NCBI GenBank assembly: GCA_003557825.1
Contig: PWNM01000141.1
Span: forward strand, 1-5,950
DNA from: Candidatus Hydrogenedentota bacterium
GTDB lineage: Bacteria > Hydrogenedentota > Hydrogenedentia > Hydrogenedentales > SLHB01
Length of the DNA stretch: 5,950 nt
Direction of reading: 5' to 3'
The translations under genes and the position numbers were made by a program. Positions within the stretch are counted from its first letter, which is position 1. Each line of letters begins with the position of its first letter. The notes below the pieces were generated by a model. It ran no database searches and had not been told where the DNA came from. It worked only from the letters and a program-made list of their open reading frames with translations. Of this stretch, positions 1-4,537 are shown one piece after another.

Positions 1-149
1 ACATCGGCCACGCGTTCGAGGAACTGATCCACCTCCTCGACCTTATAACCGCCCATGGTCATGCGTTTGAAATCGTGGTTATACAGGTCGCTCGGGGTGA
101 GGACGTTCTCCTCGCCCATGACTTCGGTGACGATCTTGTCTTTCCTCAT
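1..149 (-). CDS. DivIVA-domain protein, N-terminal fragment (runs off the window)
   Basis: The reverse strand from an ATG at 147-149 reads 49 codons with no stop and continues past base 1. After about 16 leading residues comes LTPSDLYNHDFKR, then a GGYKVEEVDQFLERV segment. This is the hallmark of the DivIVA/GpsB N-terminal domain (LTP-x-D-I-x-x-x-x-F, then GY-x-x-x-EVD-x-FL). In known members this domain targets curved or septal membrane and is followed by a coiled coil that recruits partners for division, polar growth or chromosome anchoring; here the coiled coil would lie outside the window. A GGAG stands 9 bases upstream of the ATG. The gene starts 51 bases after the proC stop on the same strand, so it is probably the third gene of that operon. 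The short extension before LTP is slightly unusual because many DivIVA proteins begin almost directly with it. The domain call is firm; the exact cellular role is not determined. Confidence 0.85.
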   Translation of the reverse strand, partial: MRKDKIVTEVMGEENVLTPSDLYNHDFKRMTMGGYKVEEVDQFLERVAD

Positions 150-200
150 CGCTCTGGCTCCAAACCGGACGATTTCCCGGGCCGTCTATTCATACCTATG

Positions 201-1010
201 TTAAGCGCCCAATTCACGGGACCGCCGGGCCGCGGCTGCAACTGCCTCGCCGACGATCTGGTCGAATCCGCGTTCCTGTAATTTGGCAAGGGCGGCTGCG
301 GTTGTACCGCCTTTGGACGTCACACGATCCCGTAGCGTCGCCGCCGATTCCCCGCTTTGGGCAAGCAATTGACCCGCGCCCAGAAGCGTCTGACCGGCCA
401 GCCGTGCCGCCTGCGATTCCGTCAAGCCCTCGGCGACGCCGGCTTTAACCATGGACTCGACCATATAGAAGAAATACGCAGGGCCGCTGCCGCTTACGGC
501 GGTCACGGCGTCCATGGCTTCCTCAGCGATGATTTCGCACTGCCCCACGGCCTCGAACAGTCCCCGAACCGTCTCAGCGTCTTCGGCAGTGCAGCGTGTG
601 TTCAGAGCGGCTGCGGCGGCTCCTGCCCTGACCATGGCCGGCGTATTGGGCATTACCCGAACTACCCGGATCTCCGAACCGAGGCGTTCAGAAATGTAAG
701 CCGTCGAAATACCCGCCGCGATGGAGATCACCAGGGTATGGGGAGATAACATCGGCTTAATGGCTCGAAGCGCCTCGTCCATGGTCTGGGGTTTGACCGC
801 CAAAACCAGCACCGTGCTGCGCTGACACAGATCCTCGATGGACGTCGCGAGCTCCACACCGTCGGACTTCGCCTCTTCACCGCGGGTTGGGTCCACATCG
901 AAAACCAGGATACGCTCTGCCGAATGGGCGCCTTGTTCCATCAGGCCCCGGGCGATAGCCCGCCCCATATTGCCATACCCCAGGAATCCCAAGATATCAT
1001 CCGGTTTCAT
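201..1010 (-). CDS. proC: Pyrroline-5-carboxylate reductase
   Basis: A 269-residue protein of normal ProC length. It performs the last step of proline synthesis, reducing 1-pyrroline-5-carboxylate to L-proline with NAD(P)H in the cytoplasm. The N-terminal Rossmann domain opens with GFLGYGNMG (residues 8-16), the dinucleotide-binding loop. It continues with AVKPQ (71-75), SIAAGIS (96-102) and RVMPNTPAMV (118-127). The C-terminal helical dimerisation and substrate domain contains VSGSGPAYF (172-180) and the signature RDRVTSKGGTTAAAL (227-241), which is VTSPGGTT in many homologues. All expected motifs are present, so the enzyme is probably active. The ATG at 1008-1010 overlaps the stop of the upstream acetyltransferase as ATGA, which implies translational coupling. 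A DivIVA-domain gene follows 51 bases after the stop. The protein is rich in alanine near its C-terminus, as is common in this family. Confidence 0.97.
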   Translation of the reverse strand: MKPDDILGFLGYGNMGRAIARGLMEQGAHSAERILVFDVDPTRGEEAKSDGVELATSIEDLCQRSTVLVLAVKPQTMDEALRAIKPMLSPHTLVISIAAGISTAYISERLGSEIRVVRVMPNTPAMVRAGAAAAALNTRCTAEDAETVRGLFEAVGQCEIIAEEAMDAVTAVSGSGPAYFFYMVESMVKAGVAEGLTESQAARLAGQTLLGAGQLLAQSGESAATLRDRVTSKGGTTAAALAKLQERGFDQIVGEAVAAAARRSRELGA

Positions 1011-1522
1011 GGGTTCGCTTCTCCGGTATCATTTGTATGGTTTACTTGATTGAGAACAAGCATAACCGCGATCTCGTCGCAGTCCGGGAACATGGGACAC
1101 CGCACACAATCGCGGAAAACCTTATTCGGTAAGTCGTGTTTATCGATTACCTCAAACCCCAGTCGTCGGAAAAAGCCGTCGGCCCGGGTTAACGCATATA
1201 CCCGGGACAAATTGAGACGGCGGGCCTCGTCCAGACAGGCCATGACCAGTTGTTGCCCCAGTCCGCGGCCCTGCAGATCAGGCCGAACAACAAGCGACCG
1301 GACCTCGGCCAGGTCGGCCATATCAACATGCAAGGCGCAGCAGCCTCCCACGCCGGCTTCGTCTACATAGATATGGAAGTCCCGAATGCTCTCAAAGAGC
1401 TCTGCCGTCGTTCGAGGCAGCAAGGCGCCTTGGGTGACTGCCGAATCGATGAGCCGCTTGATCTCGGGCACGTCGGTGACGACCGGCTTACGAATTTGAT
1501 CAACTTGCACAATTCCAGGCAT
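1007..1522 (-). CDS. GNAT N-acetyltransferase, probable N-acetylglutamate synthase (short ArgA-like type)
   Basis: A single-domain GNAT enzyme of 171 residues from the chosen ATG at 1520-1522. Residues 10-14 (IRKPV) start the fold, and LPRTTAELFESIRDF (35-49) matches the helix of stand-alone glutamate acetyltransferases. GCCALHV (60-66) and LAEVRSLVVRPDLQGRGLG (71-89) form the acetyl-CoA site, with Q-x-x-G-x-G at 84-89. GFFRRLGFEV (116-125) is the C-terminal strand. The Cys-x-x-Cys and later Cys (C139, C142, C148) with PMFPDCDEIA (143-152) are typical of short N-acetylglutamate synthases that start arginine synthesis by acetylating glutamate. The reading frame extends to an ATG at 1597, but that codon sits directly after a -10-like box and has no ribosome site. 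The 1522 start has AAAGG 11 bases upstream and fits the family N-terminus. The stop overlaps proC by ATGA. The family is secure; glutamate as substrate is inferred from motifs and proC linkage. Confidence 0.85.
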   Translation of the reverse strand: MPGIVQVDQIRKPVVTDVPEIKRLIDSAVTQGALLPRTTAELFESIRDFHIYVDEAGVGGCCALHVDMADLAEVRSLVVRPDLQGRGLGQQLVMACLDEARRLNLSRVYALTRADGFFRRLGFEVIDKHDLPNKVFRDCVRCPMFPDCDEIAVMLVLNQVNHTNDTGEANP

Positions 1523-1602
1523 AACGCCGCATACCTTTATACTGGGTTGCTGATGATGGGAACGGCCTAACCTGTGGCGCTCCAATGGATTGGCCATAGT
1601 GT

Positions 1603-1629
1603 ATCATATGGCCGGGGTGGACGCGACAA
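1603..1629 (-). promoter_or_regulatory. Putative sigma70-type promoter of the acetyltransferase-proC-divIVA operon
   Basis: On the reverse strand TTGTCG (bases 1629-1624) is followed, after a 15-base spacer, by TATGAT (1608-1603). The -10 matches the consensus at five of six positions and the -35 at four of six. The spacer is shorter than the ideal 17, so the promoter may be weak or activator-dependent. A transcript starting about seven bases downstream would begin at or near the 1597 ATG, leaving a leader of about 75 bases before the preferred start at 1522. This supports the shorter protein. Confidence 0.45.
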
Positions 1630-1742
1630 TTTAGTTAACCATGCCAAACAGTCAGATGCGGGGTTTACTCGCAGGAACTTTTTTGGTATCAACGAGATGA
1701 TAGGCTATAGGGGCCGTTCGTAGAAGGCGTAACGATTTGATG

Positions 1743-1757
1743 ATCCTATGGTAGGAT
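1743..1757. repeat. Perfect 6-bp inverted repeat, operator candidate
   Basis: ATCCTA, three bases (tgg), then TAGGAT form a perfect dyad centred at base 1750. It lies between the divergent promoters, about 135 bases upstream of the minus-strand -10 box and about 85 bases upstream of the plus-strand -35 box. There is no T-run on either side, so it is not a convincing terminator. The compact symmetric form fits a small dimeric regulator site, but such a dyad can arise by chance in a stretch this long. Confidence 0.35.
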
Positions 1758-1807
1758 GAGACAAGAGCAACGCCCGTGTGCAGCATGCCGAGTAGCAGGG
1801 TACATGA

Positions 1808-1828
1808 GGTTGCGCAAAGGCGCATACC
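1808..1828. repeat. Short hairpin or dyad just upstream of the plus-strand promoter
   Basis: TGCGC (1811-1815), loop AAAG, GCGCA (1820-1824) form a perfect five-base stem. GGT (1808-1810) and ACC (1826-1828) extend it by three pairs across a one-base bulge. It ends 11 bases before the -35 box at 1840. It is C-rich rather than T-rich downstream, so it is not a classical terminator. An upstream binding site for a regulator is possible; no function is demonstrated. Confidence 0.35.
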
Positions 1829-1839
1829 CCCTAATCGGT

Positions 1840-1868
1840 TTGAAAACAATGCCTTGGGGTGCTATACT
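1840..1868 (+). promoter_or_regulatory. Strong sigma70-type promoter driving the first tiny ORF
   Basis: TTGAAA (1840-1845) and TATACT (1863-1868) are separated by exactly 17 bases. The -35 matches the consensus at four positions plus a tolerated A, and the -10 matches at five of six. This is the best promoter in the window. Transcription would begin near 1875, giving a leader of about 60 bases before the GTG at 1935. No equally good promoter appears between here and the acetyltransferase gene at 2529, so this one may serve the peptide ORFs and possibly the whole plus-strand block. Confidence 0.65.
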
Positions 1869-1881
1869 CCGCTACGTTTAG

Positions 1882-1901
1882 AAAACGCCCGCGGGTATTT
1901 T
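1882..1901. promoter_or_regulatory. 20-bp symmetric element in the promoter leader, operator candidate
   Basis: A palindrome centred between bases 1891 and 1892 has a perfect CCCGCGGG core (1888-1895) and outer arms AAAA (1882-1885) and TTTT (1898-1901). Only the two positions beside the core on each side break the symmetry, so 16 of 20 positions are symmetric. It lies about 7 to 26 bases downstream of the predicted transcription start. A bound dimeric repressor there would block initiation or early elongation. No regulator gene is visible in the window. Confidence 0.4.
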
Positions 1902-1934
1902 GTCGCCTTTTCGAGGCAGGGGAGATGGTTTAGC

Positions 1935-2072
1935 GTGAAACATCTTAGGAACATTAGCCGGAAACCGGTCGTAGCGCAGAACGATGTGGATCTGCCCTTC
2001 ATTATCGCGACCCTACAGCTAATTACCACCGTCCTGACGGCGCTTCAGACCAAGAAACAGAACCAGGTCTAA
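1935..2072 (+). CDS. Tiny GTG-start ORF A, 45-residue peptide with a hydrophobic C-terminal helix, function unknown
   Basis: GTG at 1935-1937 is preceded by AGGGGAG (1918-1924) with 10 bases between, and a good promoter lies upstream. The peptide begins MKHLRNISRKPVVAQ, a basic N-terminal part. It then has an acidic hinge (NDVDL), a hydrophobic stretch rich in I, L, T and V at about residues 20-37 (PFIIATLQLITTVLTAL), and a polar basic end (QTKKQNQV). The stretch could be one membrane span or an amphipathic helix. There is no cysteine, no double-glycine cleavage site and no lipobox. The start region is repeated in ORF B at 2247, both in protein (M-K-H-[LI]-R, later R-K) and DNA (AGCGTGAAACAT). 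That resemblance and the two good ribosome sites are the main evidence that it is translated. Candidates are a precursor or secreted peptide, a small membrane protein or a type I toxin-like peptide. No specific function is claimed. Confidence 0.6.
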   Translation: MKHLRNISRKPVVAQNDVDLPFIIATLQLITTVLTALQTKKQNQV

Positions 2073-2085
2073 AGCATCGGCGCGT

Positions 2086-2123
2086 TCTCTACAACGACGT
2101 AGTTTCATGACCGTCTGTAGAGA
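2086..2123. repeat. Inverted repeat after ORF A
   Basis: TCTCTACA (2086-2093) and TGTAGAGA (2116-2123) are perfectly complementary, giving an eight-base stem. Inside it GACG (2096-2099) can pair with CGTC (2112-2115), leaving a two-base bulge and a 12-base loop. It begins 13 bases after the ORF A stop. No T-run follows, so it is not a standard intrinsic terminator. In the transcript it could stabilise a 3' end or attenuate read-through between the two tiny ORFs. Confidence 0.45.
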
Positions 2124-2195
2124 TGGGCACAATGTTAGGCTTGCCTTTCCAGTTGGATTCCCTCCATTGGAAGGAAGTGGTTGAAATCGAAAAAC

Positions 2196-2224
2196 TGCGG
2201 TCGCTCGGTGAGCACAAGACCGCA
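2196..2224. repeat. Nested hairpin upstream of ORF B
   Basis: TGCGGTC (2196-2202) pairs with GACCGCA (2218-2224). Within it GCTC (2203-2206) pairs with GAGC (2210-2213) around a three-base loop GGT. The result is an 11-pair stem interrupted only by a four-base bulge (ACAA, 2214-2217). It ends 10 bases before the GGAG of ORF B. It could modulate translation or processing of the ORF B transcript. No T-run follows, so termination is unlikely. Confidence 0.45.
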
Positions 2225-2246
2225 CAGCAGCAACGGAGAACGGAGC

Positions 2247-2366
2247 GTGAAACATATTCGCAAGGTAACGGCCCGGAAAGCAGATGCGTTCTCGGATTTT
2301 TTGAACGATTTGCAGCGTGCGTGGTCCAATTTTGTCTTCGCCAAAAAGAACGAGCTCGCCCAATAA
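2247..2366 (+). CDS. Tiny GTG-start ORF B, 39-residue peptide related to ORF A, function unknown
   Basis: GTG at 2247-2249 has GGAG at 2235-2238, eight bases upstream. The peptide starts MKHIRKVTARKADAF, closely resembling ORF A (MKHLRNIS-RKPV) with one codon gap; the DNA from AGCGTGAAACAT onward also matches. The rest (SDFLNDLQRAWSNFVF, then AKKNELAQ) is amphipathic rather than plainly hydrophobic, with F, L and W spaced as on one face of a helix and a basic-acidic polar tail. It has no cysteine and no recognisable leader cleavage site. A conserved basic N-terminus with a diverged C-terminus is what one expects of leader-core peptide families, but also of many small orphan proteins. It lies 174 bases after ORF A and 162 bases before the first acetyltransferase. 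No promoter of its own is clear, so it may share the transcript from 1840. Confidence 0.58.
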   Translation: MKHIRKVTARKADAFSDFLNDLQRAWSNFVFAKKNELAQ

Positions 2367-2400
2367 TCCTGTTGCTTGCCAGATATCGACAGGGAGCGGG

Positions 2401-2444
2401 GGAGCAAGACGTCACATGATTGGGAAAAGCATGGGTTTTGCTCC
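2401..2444. repeat. Long inverted repeat upstream of the acetyltransferase operon
   Basis: GGAGCAAGAC (2401-2410) pairs with GTTTTGCTCC (2435-2444) through ten positions, one of them a G-T wobble. Seven outer pairs are perfect. In the loop, CATG (2415-2418) can pair with CATG (2430-2433). It lies 34 bases after the ORF B stop and 84 bases before the first acetyltransferase. Only TACAGG follows, so it is not a typical terminator. It may fold in the RNA as a processing or attenuation element separating peptide genes from the downstream operon. Confidence 0.45.
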
Positions 2445-2532
2445 TACAGGATCATATGAGCTTATGCAGCACCTAGTTATAAGACAAGTGAACGGCGGGG
2501 GGAGACACGGCGCCCGGCGCAACGTGCTATGA
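2416..2532 (+). CDS. Doubtful 38-codon ORF overlapping the acetyltransferase start
   Basis: ATG at 2416 opens a frame of 38 codons that ends in a TGA sharing ATGA with the acetyltransferase start at 2529. It is similar in length to ORFs A and B and could couple translation to the next gene, which lacks a clear ribosome site of its own. A G-rich run (2398-2404) stands 11 bases upstream but is partly inside the predicted stem at 2401. The peptide (MIGKSMGFAP start, GGGRHGARR near the end) does not share the MKH signature and resembles no family I know. It could easily be a chance frame. Confidence 0.2.
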   Translation: MIGKSMGFAPTGSYELMQHLVIRQVNGGGRHGARRNVL

Positions 2533-3068
2533 TTACCGGTACGTACTCAGTGATCCGGACCGCAGAAGTCGACGATGCGGCTGTGTTGGCCCGGCTTTAT
2601 AGCTCTGAATGTCCCCGTACATTTATGTTGGATAGCCGTCGCGAACATCAACTGGTCACCGTCAATGATCTGCAAGAAGTTCTGGGCCGCAAGGACGGGC
2701 CGATGGCCGGGCGATTTTATGCTATTGAAGACCCAGAAGGCGCTGTACGAGGGTTTTGCGCCCTGAAAGGCAGCTCTCAGGAGGTCGGATATTCTGAGAT
2801 CATGCTCGGTTTGCTCGAATCGGCGGACTATCAGGCGCCTCTGGCAACGGAAACGATGGCCTTCTTGAAGCGAATGGCCTTTTTTGAGAAGCGGCTGGAC
2901 AAAATATTGGCCCAGACCCTGAGCGCGGAACGGGATTTTAAGGATTTACTGGCGCACGAAGGGTTTGTGCATAACGGTTCGCAACGCGAGGTCGTTTTTA
3001 CCCAAGGCCAGTATTTCGATATCGATACCTTCACGCTGGTTCGTAGCGAGTTTATCCCCGGGGCATAG
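2529..3068 (+). CDS. GNAT-fold acetyltransferase 1, divergent (RimJ/RimL-like)
   Basis: A 179-residue single-domain protein with the GNAT layout. Strand 1 is SVIRTAEVDDAAVLARLY (7-24). GRFYAIED and VRGFCALKG (61-81) are the central strands. GYSEIMLGLL (87-96) leads to the acetyl-CoA loop, and FFEKRLDKILAQTL (118-131) with LLAHEGFVHNGSQREVVF (140-157) forms the C-terminal half. The last part (GQYFDIDTFTLVRSEF, 160-175) resembles RimJ/RimL/SpeG-type enzymes that acetylate protein N-termini, polyamines or small amines. The usual Q/R-x-x-G-x-G/A loop appears only as DYQAPLATETM (100-110), lacking the central glycine, so cofactor binding may be altered. Substrate is unknown. The ATG at 2529 has no convincing ribosome site; a GTG seven codons in (2550) is an alternative and would begin MIRTAEVDD. 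The next gene starts 30 bases later and is a second GNAT of the same broad class. Confidence 0.75.
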   Translation: MITGTYSVIRTAEVDDAAVLARLYSSECPRTFMLDSRREHQLVTVNDLQEVLGRKDGPMAGRFYAIEDPEGAVRGFCALKGSSQEVGYSEIMLGLLESADYQAPLATETMAFLKRMAFFEKRLDKILAQTLSAERDFKDLLAHEGFVHNGSQREVVFTQGQYFDIDTFTLVRSEFIPGA

Positions 3069-3098
3069 TCGGGACCCACCTGCCAAAGGATTACAGCG

Positions 3099-3737
3099 AT
3101 GCCATTCAAATCAACCATGTTCATTCGACGGGCGGATCGGGACGATCTCGATGTTATCGTGGAATGGATGGAAGATCCGGATTTCCAGCGCTTTTTGTAT
3201 GGCGATCCCGCTCGGTCACCCAAGCAAATCCGCGAGCAAATCGTCGGCATGCTCGGTCGTACGTCCGGGCAAGCTCTGCCCCATGGTGTTTATCTCATTA
3301 TCGATTCCGATGACGGCCCCCTTGGCCTCCTTTCTCTGCAAAACATTAGTTGGCGCAACCGCTCGTGCAGCATCGACCTGTATATGGGTAAAAAGGATCT
3401 GCGCAATAGCATGGCCGGGGCGCTCGGTTTTTTCCGGGCGATGGAATATGCCTTTGATGAACTCAACCTGCATCGCGTTTCCGCCTTCATCTACGCATTC
3501 AATACTGCTTCCTGGCGACTCATGGAGCATAGCGGGGCCGTTCGTGAGTTGGTGCTCAAGGACCATGTAACACGGGACGGCGAGTTGCATGATATGTACG
3601 GCTATGGATTCCTCCGCCCCCAATATGAGGCCATGCGCGAGCAATACGCTAAACGGTACGAGAACTTTACGCTGGAAGGAATGCTCGAGACCCGAAGGGC
3701 AATCGAGGCCGAGAAGGCGTCGGAGCAGCCCGGGTGA
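3099..3737 (+). CDS. GNAT-fold acetyltransferase 2 (RimJ/RimL/SpeG-like)
   Basis: A 212-residue protein whose ATG has AAAGGA eight bases upstream. FIRRADRDDLDVIVEWMEDP (8-27) is the opening strand and helix of RimJ/RimL-type GNATs. GVYLIID and GPLGLLSLQNISWRNRSCSI (63-92) are the central strands. DLYMGKKDLRNSMAGAL (93-109) occupies the acetyl-CoA loop and FFRAMEYAFDELNLHRVSAF (111-130) follows. The family mark YAFNTASWRLMEHSGA (132-147) includes N135, equivalent to the conserved N-x-x-S of this class. LHDMYGYGFLRPQY (163-176) is the closing strand. A charged 30-residue C-terminal tail follows. As in its upstream neighbour, the acetyl-CoA loop lacks the usual second glycine. The acceptor could be an amino sugar, an amine or a peptide N-terminus; nothing decides which. 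The stop overlaps the GTG start of the CPBP gene (GTGA), so the two are translationally coupled. Confidence 0.83.
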   Translation: MPFKSTMFIRRADRDDLDVIVEWMEDPDFQRFLYGDPARSPKQIREQIVGMLGRTSGQALPHGVYLIIDSDDGPLGLLSLQNISWRNRSCSIDLYMGKKDLRNSMAGALGFFRAMEYAFDELNLHRVSAFIYAFNTASWRLMEHSGAVRELVLKDHVTRDGELHDMYGYGFLRPQYEAMREQYAKRYENFTLEGMLETRRAIEAEKASEQPG

Positions 3738-4537
3738 CGTGGCTCGGTGGGGTGTTTTTGGCCCTGTTGCTTGCCCATACGGCGCAGGCTGTATACACCA
3801 ATATTCGAGACGCGGGAACATCGAAGCCCTCGTCGGGCGAGGAATCTCCTGAAACGCCCGGACGAACCGTACCACGCCGGTATCCCCGCGAGATCCTGCT
3901 TCAGGCGCCGATGTTTTACATTGCATGCTATTTTGCGTTCCAGCAGGGCGTCTTTTCCCGGGAACTGGTGTCGCCATTTCATATCGGCCTGGGATTGGCA
4001 GCGGGGCATTTGGTATTCGGCGCATCGTTGTTGATTACGCACCGATGCTTTCGGGACGCATGGTCCTATTTCGTCGATTTTTCGAGTTTGTGGGCGTACC
4101 TGCGCGAGAGCCCATTGATCATCGGCCGGTTTTTGCTGGTGGGGTTTTCCGAAGAACTCATTTGGCGCGTTGCGGCCCAACCGTTGGTGATATACTTGTG
4201 CGCTCGCGCATCGGCAGCCCTGTTGGGAGGCGTGGAGTGGCCCGGCGTTATGATGGGCATTGGGGTGGTCGCGCTGCTATTTGCCATCGCCCATCGGCAT
4301 TTTTTCGAGAACACGTTCATGGTGTCCCTCGAGTTCCTTGGGTTTGCGATCCTGCTGGGTGTCTTATACTATCTCACATCCAGCTTTATCCTGGTGGTAG
4401 TAATCCATGCCATGCGCGATATTGAGATTACCTTTTTGGAATATTTGATTAAATTGGATGAACTGGGGGATGAAGAAGAGGCGGCCCGCGTCATTGAGCA
4501 GTCGGTCCTCAAGCGCCCCCGGCCGGAGCGTTCATGA
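3734..4537 (+). CDS. CPBP-family intramembrane metalloprotease (CAAX protease/bacteriocin-processing type)
   Basis: A 267-residue multi-pass membrane protein. All three motifs of the CPBP (Abi, type II CAAX protease) family are present: SEELIWR with E140, E141 and R145; FAIAH with F183 and H187; and IHAMRD with H225 and D229. In this family the glutamates and histidines form the intramembrane active site. Hydrophobic segments lie near residues 2-20, 56-75, 82-102, 128-138, 147-165, 171-187 and 201-226, with a charged linker at about 23-53. The GTG start at 3734 overlaps the upstream GNAT stop, with GGAG eight bases before it; no in-frame ATG fits the N-terminal hydrophobic segment. The stop overlaps the ABC ATPase start by ATGA. 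Family members process prenylated proteins, handle bacteriocin peptides or give self-immunity. A dedicated partnership with the neighbouring ABC system is inferred from coupling. An acidic stretch near residues 242-250 marks the cytoplasmic tail. Confidence 0.88.
   Translation: MTWLGGVFLALLLAHTAQAVYTNIRDAGTSKPSSGEESPETPGRTVPRRYPREILLQAPMFYIACYFAFQQGVFSRELVSPFHIGLGLAAGHLVFGASLLITHRCFRDAWSYFVDFSSLWAYLRESPLIIGRFLLVGFSEELIWRVAAQPLVIYLCARASAALLGGVEWPGVMMGIGVVALLFAIAHRHFFENTFMVSLEFLGFAILLGVLYYLTSSFILVVVIHAMRDIEITFLEYLIKLDELGDEEEAARVIEQSVLKRPRPERS

Noticed and set aside
1523..1597. 25-residue N-terminal extension of the glutamate acetyltransferase
   Set aside because: The extension (MANPLERHRL start) does not fit the family, and its ATG lies immediately after a -10-like box with no room for a ribosome site.
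1776..1934. Upstream extension of ORF A to an ATG at 1776, giving 98 codons
   Set aside because: The extension would run through the promoter at 1840-1868 and the symmetric element at 1882-1901, and it lacks a ribosome site. The GTG at 1935 has a good one and matches the start of ORF B.
2181..2246. Upstream extension of ORF B to an ATG at 2181
   Set aside because: It would translate through the nested hairpin at 2196-2224, has no ribosome site, and the resemblance to ORF A begins only at the GTG at 2247.
2019..2415. Several reverse-strand frames of 90 to 114 codons in the central region
   Set aside because: They overlap one another in different frames, have basic, cysteine-rich low-complexity-like compositions and no supported start. 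The two short plus-strand ORFs have better evidence.
1603..2458. Repeated octamer ATCATATG at 1603 and 2451
   Set aside because: An eight-base match in a window of this size is expected by chance, and the flanks do not align.
2462..2483. TTATAA/TATAAG as a -10 box for the acetyltransferase operon
   Set aside because: No acceptable -35 hexamer lies 15 to 19 bases upstream, so a separate promoter is not supported.
3216..4180. Long reverse-strand open frames across the second GNAT and CPBP genes
   Set aside because: They lie opposite strongly supported plus-strand genes, carry no recognisable domain, and have compositions typical of antisense shadows of GC-rich coding DNA.
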